NCBI GenBank assembly: GCA_025964695.1
Contig: JAOPYK010000017.1
Span: 1 to 64,000, forward strand
Origin: Streptosporangiaceae bacterium
Lineage (GTDB): Bacteria > Actinomycetota > Actinomycetes > Streptosporangiales > Streptosporangiaceae
Reading direction: 5' to 3'
DNA length: 64,000 nt
Below the pieces are notes generated by a model. It had not been told where the DNA came from, searched no databases, and saw only the letters and a list, made by a program, of their open reading frames with translations. This document shows, in pieces, positions 57,675-64,000 of this stretch. The translations under genes and the position numbers were made by a program. Numbering within the stretch: the first letter of the stretch is position 1; each line of letters opens with the position of its first letter.

Positions 57675-59783
57675 GTGAAATCCGTGATGGCGCGAAAGGG
57701 CGAGGCGCCCACCACCGATTCGGCGTCGAGAACACTCGTGCTCGGCATCAATAATTCGGGGCAGATTGTCCAATGTGGGCAGAATGTGCAGAGTGTTCTC
57801 GGCAGGGAACCGGGTGACGTTCTCGGTCTCCACCTCGGCGAGATCATTGATGATGCCAAGGAGCAGCTCGACGCACTGCTGGAGGCCGTACGCTCGGGGC
57901 AGGAGCGCAGGGCGGTGCTGCCGCTCAAACGGGCCGACGACTCGGTGACCGACGCGGTCGTCACCGCACAGCCGATGGTCGTCGCAGGGCCTCATCTGGC
58001 CGCGCTGATCTTCATCGGAGTCGCGTTGCAGTCGAGCGAGCGATTCCAGGACCCCGCGCTGATGCGCCGGTCCCTGATGGACGATCCGCTGACCAGGTTC
58101 GGCACCACCCTCGACCTCGATCAGACCGCCAAGGCGCTCATCGACGTCATCGTGCCGCACTTCTGCACGACCGCGACTCTGGTCGTGCTCGAGAGCCTGG
58201 TCGCCGCAGACGAGGTGCACGGCGAGGCGACCGACGGCGCGGCGGTGCTGCGCCGGCTGGCGCTGGCCAGCGACGACGGCAATCCGATGTGGTCGTCCAC
58301 CTTCCCGGTCGGCGAGGTGCTCGTCTATCCCAAGGACACCCCCTACCGGAAGTGCCTCGACACCGCCAAGCCGGTGCACCTGCCGGTGATCGACGACGAG
58401 GCGGCCCGCAAGATCGCCCGGAAGTGGCGCCGCAAGCCGGTGGCCGAGCTGCTGAGCGGCGCCTCGTTGGTGCTGCTGCCGGTCATCTCCAAGGACACCC
58501 TCCTGGGCATCCTGGTCTGCACGCGGATCCCGGGTTTCCGCCGCTTCGACGCCTACGACGTCGAGATCGGCATGGAGTTCGCCGCCCGCGCCGCGATCGT
58601 GCTCGACAACGCCCGGCGGTTCAGCCTGGAGCGTGCCACCGCGCTGACCCTGCAGCGCAGCCTGCTGCCGATCAGCCTGTCCGCGCCGTCCACCGTCGAG
58701 GTACGGCACCGCTATCTGCCCGGCAGCAAGCTCGTCGAGGTGGGCGGCGACTGGTACGAGTCGATCGCCCTGCCCGGCGCCCGGGTCGCCCTCATCGTCG
58801 GCGACGTGGCCGGTCACGGTGTCAAGGCCGCGGTGACCATGGGCCGGCTGCGCACGGCACTCCACACGCTCGCCAACCTCGAGCTGCCGCCGGCCCAGGC
58901 GCTGCACGTGATGCATGAGCTGATGGTCGAGCTCGGCGAGCAGGAACCGCACTTCGCCACCTGTGTGTACGCCGTCTACGACGCGACCACCGGCAACATC
59001 GAGATCGCCTCCGCCGGGCACCTGCCGCCTCTGCTGGCCCACCCCGACGGCTCCAACGAGCTCCTCGAGATCCCGCCCGCGCCGCCGCTCGGCGTCGAGG
59101 GCGGCGCGACGATCGAGAGCCGGGAGTTCACCGTCGAGGACGGCAGCCTCTTCGTCATTTACACCGACGGGCTGGTGGAGAGCCGAGGCCGTGACATCGA
59201 TGACGGTCTGGCCCGGCTGCGCGGTGTCTTCGACGCCGAGGCGCACACCCGGCCGATGGAGGATCTCTGCAAGGCGACCCTCGCCGGCGTGTACGACGAC
59301 GAGCACCGCGACGACATCGCGGTCCTGATCGCGCGGTTGCGCCGGCTGCCGGAGGATTTGCGGGTGTCGTGGTCGCTGCCGGCCGACCCGGCGGCCGTCC
59401 GCCGGGCCCGCGGCCACGTCCGGACCCAGCTGGGCAAGTGGGGCCTGGAGGAGCTGTCCTACTCGACCGAGCTGCTCGCCTCCGAGCTGATCACCAATGC
59501 GCTGCGCTACGCGCCCGGTCCGATCGACCTGCGGCTGCTCAAGGAGCGCACGCTGATCTGTGAGGTAATGGACCGGTCCGCGGCGCTGCCCCTGCGCCGC
59601 CACGCGGCCGACGACGAGGAGACCGGCCGCGGCCTGCTGGTGATCAGCCAGTTCGCGCAGCGCTGGGGCACCCGGCGGACCGCCACCGGCAAGGTCGTCT
59701 GGTGCGAACAGCACATCCCCGGCGTCGACCCCAGCCCGGCCCAGCCCGCCGGGCTGTGGCCCGGCGAGCTCCACCACCGCTAG
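57675..59783 (+). CDS. PAS-GAF-SpoIIE phosphatase with HATPase domain
   Basis: The 702-residue regulator has a PAS domain (about 17-130; ILGINNSGQIVQCGQNVQSVLGREP), a GAF domain (about 150-325) and a PP2C/SpoIIE phosphatase domain (about 335-550). The phosphatase domain carries metal-binding Asp in VGGDWYESIAL, GDVAGHGVKAA and IYTDGLVESR. A C-terminal HATPase_c anti-sigma-type domain (about 570-680) has ELITNALRYAPGPIDLRLL and GRGLLVISQFAQRWG. Such proteins tune alternative sigma factors in actinobacteria through anti-sigma antagonists. The GTG at 57675 is preceded by AGGAG. The stop codon shares CTAG with the stop of the convergent nadE gene. Confidence 0.92.
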   Translation: MKSVMARKGEAPTTDSASRTLVLGINNSGQIVQCGQNVQSVLGREPGDVLGLHLGEIIDDAKEQLDALLEAVRSGQERRAVLPLKRADDSVTDAVVTAQPMVVAGPHLAALIFIGVALQSSERFQDPALMRRSLMDDPLTRFGTTLDLDQTAKALIDVIVPHFCTTATLVVLESLVAADEVHGEATDGAAVLRRLALASDDGNPMWSSTFPVGEVLVYPKDTPYRKCLDTAKPVHLPVIDDEAARKIARKWRRKPVAELLSGASLVLLPVISKDTLLGILVCTRIPGFRRFDAYDVEIGMEFAARAAIVLDNARRFSLERATALTLQRSLLPISLSAPSTVEVRHRYLPGSKLVEVGGDWYESIALPGARVALIVGDVAGHGVKAAVTMGRLRTALHTLANLELPPAQALHVMHELMVELGEQEPHFATCVYAVYDATTGNIEIASAGHLPPLLAHPDGSNELLEIPPAPPLGVEGGATIESREFTVEDGSLFVIYTDGLVESRGRDIDDGLARLRGVFDAEAHTRPMEDLCKATLAGVYDDEHRDDIAVLIARLRRLPEDLRVSWSLPADPAAVRRARGHVRTQLGKWGLEELSYSTELLASELITNALRYAPGPIDLRLLKERTLICEVMDRSAALPLRRHAADDEETGRGLLVISQFAQRWGTRRTATGKVVWCEQHIPGVDPSPAQPAGLWPGELHHR

Positions 59784-61594
59784 ACCGGTGAGCGTGGTCC
59801 CTCATCGGCGGCGGGCTCGCGCCAGCGGCTGGTGATGGGCAGCCGGCGGTCGCGCCCGAAGTTCTTCTGCGTGATCTTCGGACCGGGCGGGTACTGGCGG
59901 CGCTTGAATTCCGCGCGATCGACGAGGCGGATCACGCGTTCGACGAGAGCCGGGTCGTGGCCGGCGGCGATCAGGGCGTCGTGTCCCAGATCCCGCTCCA
60001 CGTAGTCGTCGAGCAGCGCGTCCAGCACGGTGTAGTCCGGCAGCGAGTCGGTGTCGAGCTGGCCCGGGCGCAACTCCGCGGAGGGCGGCTTGTCGATGAT
60101 GTTCTGCGGGATGGGCTGGGTGGCGAACCCGTGCAGGAAGGGGCCGTCCGCCCCGGCCTGGGTGTTGCGCCACCGGCACAGCGCCCACACCAGCGTCTTG
60201 GTCAGATCCTTGATCGGCGCGAAGCCGCCCGCGGAGTCGCCGTACAGCGTTGAGTAGCCGGTCGCGATCTCACTCTTGTTGCCCGTCGTCAGCACCAGAT
60301 GACCATGCTGGTTCGACAGCCCCATCAGGATGTTGCCGCGCACCCGTGCCTGCAGGTTCTCGGCCGCCAGCCCGGACAGCTCGAGCTCGGACTCGTAGGC
60401 CTCGACGATGCCGCCGATGGGCACCGTACGGCCGTGCAGGCCCTGCCGCTTGACCAGGTCCTCCGCGTCGGTGACCGAGTGATCGCTGGAGTAGCGGCTC
60501 GGCATCAGCACCACGTGCACGTTGTCGGGTCCGATGGCGTCGGCGGCGATGGTGGCGACGAGCGCCGAGTCGACCCCGCCCGACAGCCCGAGGATCACCG
60601 AACGGAAGCCGTTCTTGCGGACGTAGTCGCGCACGCCGAGGACCAGCGCGGTGTAGACCTCGCCGTGGTCGTCCGGCGCGGGCGCGACCTCGGGCGGCGA
60701 CGGCTCGTACGCCGGGAGCGGGTCCTCGGAGAGCACCCGCCGGTCCACGGTGACGGTGGTGCCGTCCTGGGCGTCCACCGGGAACTCACCGCCGCGCAGC
60801 GACGGATGGGCGGGCGGCAGGACCAGGTCGGTGACGAGCAGGTGCTCCTCGAACTGCGGCGACCGGGCGAGCAGGTCGCCGTCCTTGGTGACGACGAGCG
60901 AGTCGCCGTCGAAGACGAGTTCGTCCTGGCCGCCGACCATGTTGACGTAGGCCAGGGCGCAGCCCGCCTCCAGAGCCCGCCGGGCGCACAGCTCCAGCCG
61001 CACGTCGTCCTTGCTCCGCTCGTACGGCGAGCCGTTGATCACCAGCAGCAGCCCGGCGTGGGCCGACCGGGCGACGCCCACCGGACCGCCGTCCTGCCAC
61101 AGGTCCTCGCAGATCACCGTGGCGACGTCGACGCCGTGCAACCGGACGACCGGCAGCCGGTCGCCCCGCACGAAGTAGCGGAACTCATCGAAGACCCCAT
61201 AGTTGGGCAGATGGTGCTTGGCCGAGCGCGTGACGACCTCGCCCTGGTACAGCCAGGCCAGGGCGTTGAGCGGCGCTCCGGCGGGCTGTCCCAGCCTGAC
61301 CAGGCTGACCGTACGGCGATCCAGGTATCCGACCACCACGGGGAGATCGCCGAGCCCCTCGTCGCGCAGCCGGCGGGCGGTCGCTTCCAAGGTGCGCTGC
61401 GAGGCCTCGACGAACGACGAGCGCAGGGCGAGGTCCTCCACCGGATAACCGGTCAGCATCATCTCCGGGAAGGCCACCAGATGCGCGCCGGCCTCGGCGG
61501 CCCGCCTGGTCCAGAAGACGATGAGATCGGCGTTCCCGCCTAGGTCGCCGACCGTCGGATTCACTTGTGCGAGTGCGATTCGGAGCTGTGCCAC
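59780..61594 (-). CDS. nadE: Glutamine-dependent NAD+ synthetase
   Basis: The 604-residue protein fuses an N-terminal nitrilase-type glutaminase (about 1-260) to the ATP-pyrophosphatase synthetase domain (about 300-590). The glutaminase has Glu in FPEMMLTGYP, Lys in KHHLPNYGVFDE and Cys in TVICEDLWQDGG. The synthetase has the P-loop ILGLSGGVDSALVATIAADAIG, TTGNKSEIATGYSTLYGDSAGGFAPIKDLTKTLV and a C-terminal PPGPKITQKNFGRDRRLPI. It makes NAD+ from deamido-NAD+. The GTG start is 6 nt after TACGCT, a leaderless arrangement. Confidence 0.96.
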   Translation of the reverse strand: MAQLRIALAQVNPTVGDLGGNADLIVFWTRRAAEAGAHLVAFPEMMLTGYPVEDLALRSSFVEASQRTLEATARRLRDEGLGDLPVVVGYLDRRTVSLVRLGQPAGAPLNALAWLYQGEVVTRSAKHHLPNYGVFDEFRYFVRGDRLPVVRLHGVDVATVICEDLWQDGGPVGVARSAHAGLLLVINGSPYERSKDDVRLELCARRALEAGCALAYVNMVGGQDELVFDGDSLVVTKDGDLLARSPQFEEHLLVTDLVLPPAHPSLRGGEFPVDAQDGTTVTVDRRVLSEDPLPAYEPSPPEVAPAPDDHGEVYTALVLGVRDYVRKNGFRSVILGLSGGVDSALVATIAADAIGPDNVHVVLMPSRYSSDHSVTDAEDLVKRQGLHGRTVPIGGIVEAYESELELSGLAAENLQARVRGNILMGLSNQHGHLVLTTGNKSEIATGYSTLYGDSAGGFAPIKDLTKTLVWALCRWRNTQAGADGPFLHGFATQPIPQNIIDKPPSAELRPGQLDTDSLPDYTVLDALLDDYVERDLGHDALIAAGHDPALVERVIRLVDRAEFKRRQYPPGPKITQKNFGRDRRLPITSRWREPAADEGPRSPV

Positions 61595-61600
61595 GCCCCT

Positions 61601-61606
61601 AGCGTA
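61601..61606 (-). promoter_or_regulatory. -10 element (TACGCT) of leaderless nadE
   Basis: On the minus strand TACGCT is followed by 6 nt and the GTG at 61594. Confidence 0.5.
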
Positions 61607-61721
61607 GGCAATCGGAGACCGGTGCCCGTGTGCCGGTCCGCCAAGGGCCCGATCGCAGGCGTTAGGGATATGACGCCGTTCGCCTTGCTAGAGCCGGATA
61701 TGTCCGGGAAGATCGCTGACC

Positions 61722-62378
61722 GTGTGGAAAATCCGGGTGACGCGTACCCTCACCGCCGGGCTGGCCGCCGGCGGTCTGCTGTTCTCCGCGACGGCCTGCG
61801 ACGGCGGCAAGGACCCGAAGGGCTCCGGCGGCGCCGGTGGCGGGAAGGGCCTGGCGATCGGGAGGCTCTCGATCGCGGCCCCGACCGGCTGGCAGGTCAA
61901 GCGCACCGAATCCCCGGACAGCTTCCGGGTAGTGGTCACCGGCACCTGCCCGGACCCCCCGGGGCGGCAGAGCGCGTGCAAGGGGTTCCAACTGCTCGGC
62001 GCATCGCACGTGCTGCCGGACGAGAACGACGGCCTGCCGATCCAGCCGTACCGGCTGGACGAGCCGTACGCCGGGCAGTACGTCCAGGACGAGGGCTACG
62101 ACTGTCCGGCCGATCCCCGGCTCCGGGGGGCCGACAAGAGCCTCGGCGCCCGCCTGGTCGGACAGGGAACGGCCGCGGTCGGCGCGCAGAAGGCGGAGTA
62201 CCGGGAGTGGAGCATCCCCTGCTACACCCGCGGCCCGAACGTCGGCGAGCCGGACAAGAAGACCGGCGTCTCCTACACCGAGCGGGACTGGTATCTGGCC
62301 GGGTCGCAGACCCTGATCGTCGACGAGTGGAACACGCCGAACCTGAAGGACCTGCTGGCCAAGGGCGCCTGGAGCTAG
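61722..62378 (+). CDS. Putative lipoprotein of unknown function
   Basis: The 218-residue protein has a lipoprotein signal (VTRTLTAGLAAGGLLFSATACDGG; Cys about 26), a Gly/Lys-rich linker and a soluble domain. That domain starts AIGRLSIAAPTGWQVKRTESPDSFRVV and contains four cysteines that could form two disulfides. I do not recognise the family. It stands alone between nadE and the terpene synthase gene, converging on the latter with a 4-bp overlap. The GTG start has no strong ribosome site. Confidence 0.72.
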   Translation: MWKIRVTRTLTAGLAAGGLLFSATACDGGKDPKGSGGAGGGKGLAIGRLSIAAPTGWQVKRTESPDSFRVVVTGTCPDPPGRQSACKGFQLLGASHVLPDENDGLPIQPYRLDEPYAGQYVQDEGYDCPADPRLRGADKSLGARLVGQGTAAVGAQKAEYREWSIPCYTRGPNVGEPDKKTGVSYTERDWYLAGSQTLIVDEWNTPNLKDLLAKGAWS

Positions 62379-63442
62379 GGCGCCTGGAGTCGCCGGCCAT
62401 CACTGACGTCCGGGAGCGCCGGCAGCGCCGCGCCGGGCGCCGGGCTGGACTGGCGCGGGACGAACTCGTCGTGGGCGTGGTAGCGGCCCGACTCCAGCAG
62501 CCACTCCAGGTGGGCGCGCGGGGCGGCCAGGAACACCTCGGTGATCTCACCGGTCTGCCGCGCGGACGCCGGGTCGAGCCCGAGCCGGGCGAAGGTCGCC
62601 GGTAGCTGACGGGCTGCGGCCTGCACTTCGGAGGCCCGCTCGACGATGCGGTCGACGACCCAGGTGCCGGTCTGCTCCGGGGTCAGGTCGAAGGCGTGCG
62701 CGAAGACGGCCACGTAGTTGTGCGTCCCTCCGCACGACTCCTCCCGGGTGTAGGAGGCGACGTCGTTGCACCAAGCGATCAGATCGGTGGTGCCCTGGAG
62801 CAGGTTCTGCCACGCGGGGGAGAGGATGACGCCCGCGGCCAGTTCGACGCCGAGAACGGCTTCGACGAGATCGAACATGAACGTGCCACTGGTCCGGCGG
62901 CGCAGCGCCGGGTACCGGTCGGGGGACGGGATCTGACCGGTGCGGCGGTTCACCGCCTCCTCACCGCACGCGCTGCGGTGCTCCTCCAGGTGACTCAGGA
63001 AACGGCCGCGCCACGACCGGCTGGTCACGGGTGAGGTCGCCTGCCACAGCTCGGTGAGGGCGATCTCCAGCGGGCCTGAGCCCGGCCGGGCATGGCCGCG
63101 TCGCAGCGACATGAACAGGTGGGAGTACAGCGTGTCCACCGCGGTGGCGGATCCGCCCAGCGGGCTCTCGTCCCGCGCGTCGTCGAAGGCGAACAACCAG
63201 ATCAGCCACTGGGTGAACAGCGTCACCCGGGCCTCGTCGGCGTCGGGGAACATGCGGGCCGCCATCCGCCCGAACCGGGACCGGCCGAGGGGAGAGCCGT
63301 CCGGGTCGCCGGTGACCAGCCCGCGCCGCCGCGCCCAGCCGTCGGCGTTCTCGGTGATGGACCAGACGGCGGGATGGAGCCGGCAGGGCTGGGCGAAGGA
63401 CGCGGCTCGGTCCGTGAGCGGGAGAAGGAGCGTGGCATCCAC
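62375..63442 (-). CDS. Class I terpene synthase
   Basis: The 355-residue protein has both metal-binding motifs of bacterial class I terpene cyclases. The Asp-rich DDxxD appears as FAFDDARDE (about residue 87). The NSE triad appears as CNDVASYTREE (about 223-233), fitting N-D-x-x-S-x-x-x-E. The downstream R/H/N region (GGTHNYVAVFA) and C-terminal helix fit the fold. It should cyclise a linear prenyl diphosphate; the product cannot be inferred. No P450, prenyl synthase or other biosynthetic partner is adjacent. The GTG start is 6 nt after TAGCGT, consistent with leaderless transcription. Confidence 0.88.
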   Translation of the reverse strand: MDATLLLPLTDRAASFAQPCRLHPAVWSITENADGWARRRGLVTGDPDGSPLGRSRFGRMAARMFPDADEARVTLFTQWLIWLFAFDDARDESPLGGSATAVDTLYSHLFMSLRRGHARPGSGPLEIALTELWQATSPVTSRSWRGRFLSHLEEHRSACGEEAVNRRTGQIPSPDRYPALRRRTSGTFMFDLVEAVLGVELAAGVILSPAWQNLLQGTTDLIAWCNDVASYTREESCGGTHNYVAVFAHAFDLTPEQTGTWVVDRIVERASEVQAAARQLPATFARLGLDPASARQTGEITEVFLAAPRAHLEWLLESGRYHAHDEFVPRQSSPAPGAALPALPDVSDGRRLQAP

Positions 63443-63448
63443 TCCTCC

Positions 63449-63454
63449 ACGCTA
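63449..63454 (-). promoter_or_regulatory. -10 element (TAGCGT) of the leaderless terpene synthase gene
   Basis: On the minus strand TAGCGT is followed by GGAGGA (6 nt) and then GTG 63442. GGAGGA abuts the start codon too closely to act as a ribosome site. Confidence 0.5.
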
Positions 63455-63621
63455 ACGATCCGTGCCGTGACGGGCCGTGATCGCCGCGCCAAGGACGGAC
63501 CATGATCTTCAGCGCTCCCGGCGGATGATCGGTCAGGCGCTGCGGCGGCATACGGCCGAGGCTAGGAGGAGCCGGCCGCCGGCCGCGGCGGCGCACGGGC
63601 CCGCGCACGTCAGCCAGAGGG

Positions 63622-63835
63622 CTGGGCCGCAAGCGGGCCGCGCTGCTCGTCGCGCTGGGCTCGCCCGCCGCCACCACCGGGCTGGCCCGCCGGCTGGAGG
63701 TCACCCCCGGGTGCCGTCAGCCGGCATCTGAGCGCGCTGCGCGCCTGCGGGCTGGTCGTGGGCCACCGGGTCGGCCGCCGGGTGCTCTACGTCCGTACCG
63801 CCTCCGGTGACGCCCTCACCGCGGGGGCCGGATGA
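63622..63835 (+). pseudogene. Frameshifted ArsR-type winged-helix remnant
   Basis: From 63622 the plus strand reads LGRKRAALLVALGSPAATTGLARRLEVTP. After the C-run at about 63703-63709 the similarity continues one frame over as GAVSRHLSALRACGLVVGHRVGRRVLYVRTASGDAL, ending at 63835. Together these form the C-terminal winged helix of actinobacterial ArsR-family regulators. One extra C breaks the frame, and nothing recognisable precedes it, so the N-terminal part is lost. A sequencing error could explain the frameshift but not the missing 5' part. Confidence 0.65.
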
Positions 63836-64000
63836 GGTGTTTCCGGAGTCTCGGGATCGCCGGGTTGCTCTCCCGGTGGTAAGGCGCGAGGATCGTGGTC
63901 ACTACTGTGCCGGTAGCCTGTTAGATGCGCGGTTCGGACCTGTTTCCAGGTTGAACGTCGCTTTCACGGGCATCGGACGCACGGATGCGTCTGTAACGTT
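63836..64000. other. Window end, no gene seen
   Basis: This stretch is somewhat more AT-rich and contains TAGCCT five nt before ATG 63925, which opens a frame of only 9 codons (MRGSDLFPG). It may be the promoter/leader of a gene beyond the window. Confidence 0.4.

Noticed and set aside
63925-63954. A possible 9-codon leaderless leader peptide at the window end
   Set aside because: The hexamer-to-ATG distance is only 5 nt and the downstream gene is outside the window, so neither regulation nor translation can be judged.
1-64000. CRISPR arrays, tRNA and rRNA genes, prophage or conjugative modules
   Set aside because: No regularly spaced repeats of CRISPR type, no tRNA-like cloverleaf or rRNA sequence, and no phage or plasmid genes were recognised. 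Only the two IS605-type remnants suggest mobile DNA.

Overview
The window is very GC-rich and densely coded. Third codon positions are almost all G or C, and GTG starts, leaderless starts and ATGA/GTGA gene overlaps are common. The gene set includes an F420-dependent NADP oxidoreductase, a DUF5685 protein, DUF3052, DUF2867, a FadD17-like ligase, a fused CopD-CtaG and a PucR regulator. Together these point to a high-GC filamentous actinobacterium, most likely of the Streptosporangiaceae type (inferred from gene content, not tested). I see no rRNA, tRNA or CRISPR array.

Layout. 1-6.3 kb holds mixed housekeeping genes: a YCII protein, allophanate hydrolase, VOC, NUDIX, an orphan PurA C-terminal relic, CutA, DUF3052 and an MpaB-like oxygenase. 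6.3-9.5 kb is a copper efflux island: csoR, operators, copZ, a membrane-anchored mini-protein and copA. 9.6-11.4 kb holds a histidine phosphatase and alanine dehydrogenase. 11.6-28.3 kb is mostly a purine-catabolic region. On the minus strand, uraD-uraH-uricase-xanthine dehydrogenase (FAD, 2Fe-2S, Mo subunits, with an 8-oxoguanine deaminase gene between the last two)-purine permease runs away from a divergent pucR. A second minus-strand operon, glycerate kinase-allantoinase-allantoicase, lies beyond two unrelated genes. Together they could carry oxidised purines to urate, allantoin, ureidoglycolate and glycerate. 28.3-31.1 kb holds an XRE-TPR regulator with a 39-codon secreted-peptide gene divergent from it, then a DUF5685 protein with an extreme cysteine tail. 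This is the best candidate for an undescribed signalling system.

31-46 kb holds a FadD17-like ligase with an internal 15-bp repeat, CopC and CopD-CtaG, a NarL-type two-component pair, SDR, HtrA, YdjM, HhH protein, MetAP, NpdG, a winged-helix/membrane-protein pair and PanB. 46.5-49.2 kb is a drug-efflux MFS gene with its TetR repressor and two matching palindromic operators, followed by a decayed IS200/IS605-type tnpB end that supplies the TetR stop codon. 49.2-56.9 kb is a MacAB-like ABC export locus: one adaptor on the minus strand, then adaptor-ATPase-permease-DUF5666 protein-OmpR regulator-histidine kinase on the plus strand. 57-64 kb holds a lipoprotein, a PAS/GAF/SpoIIE/HATPase phosphatase, glutamine-dependent NAD synthetase, another lipoprotein, a class I terpene synthase and a frameshifted ArsR-type remnant.

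A recurring feature is a TANNNT-like hexamer 6-8 nt upstream of a start codon with no ribosome site, suggesting leaderless transcripts. I used it to choose several starts. Function calls rest on motif recognition by eye; no database search was run.
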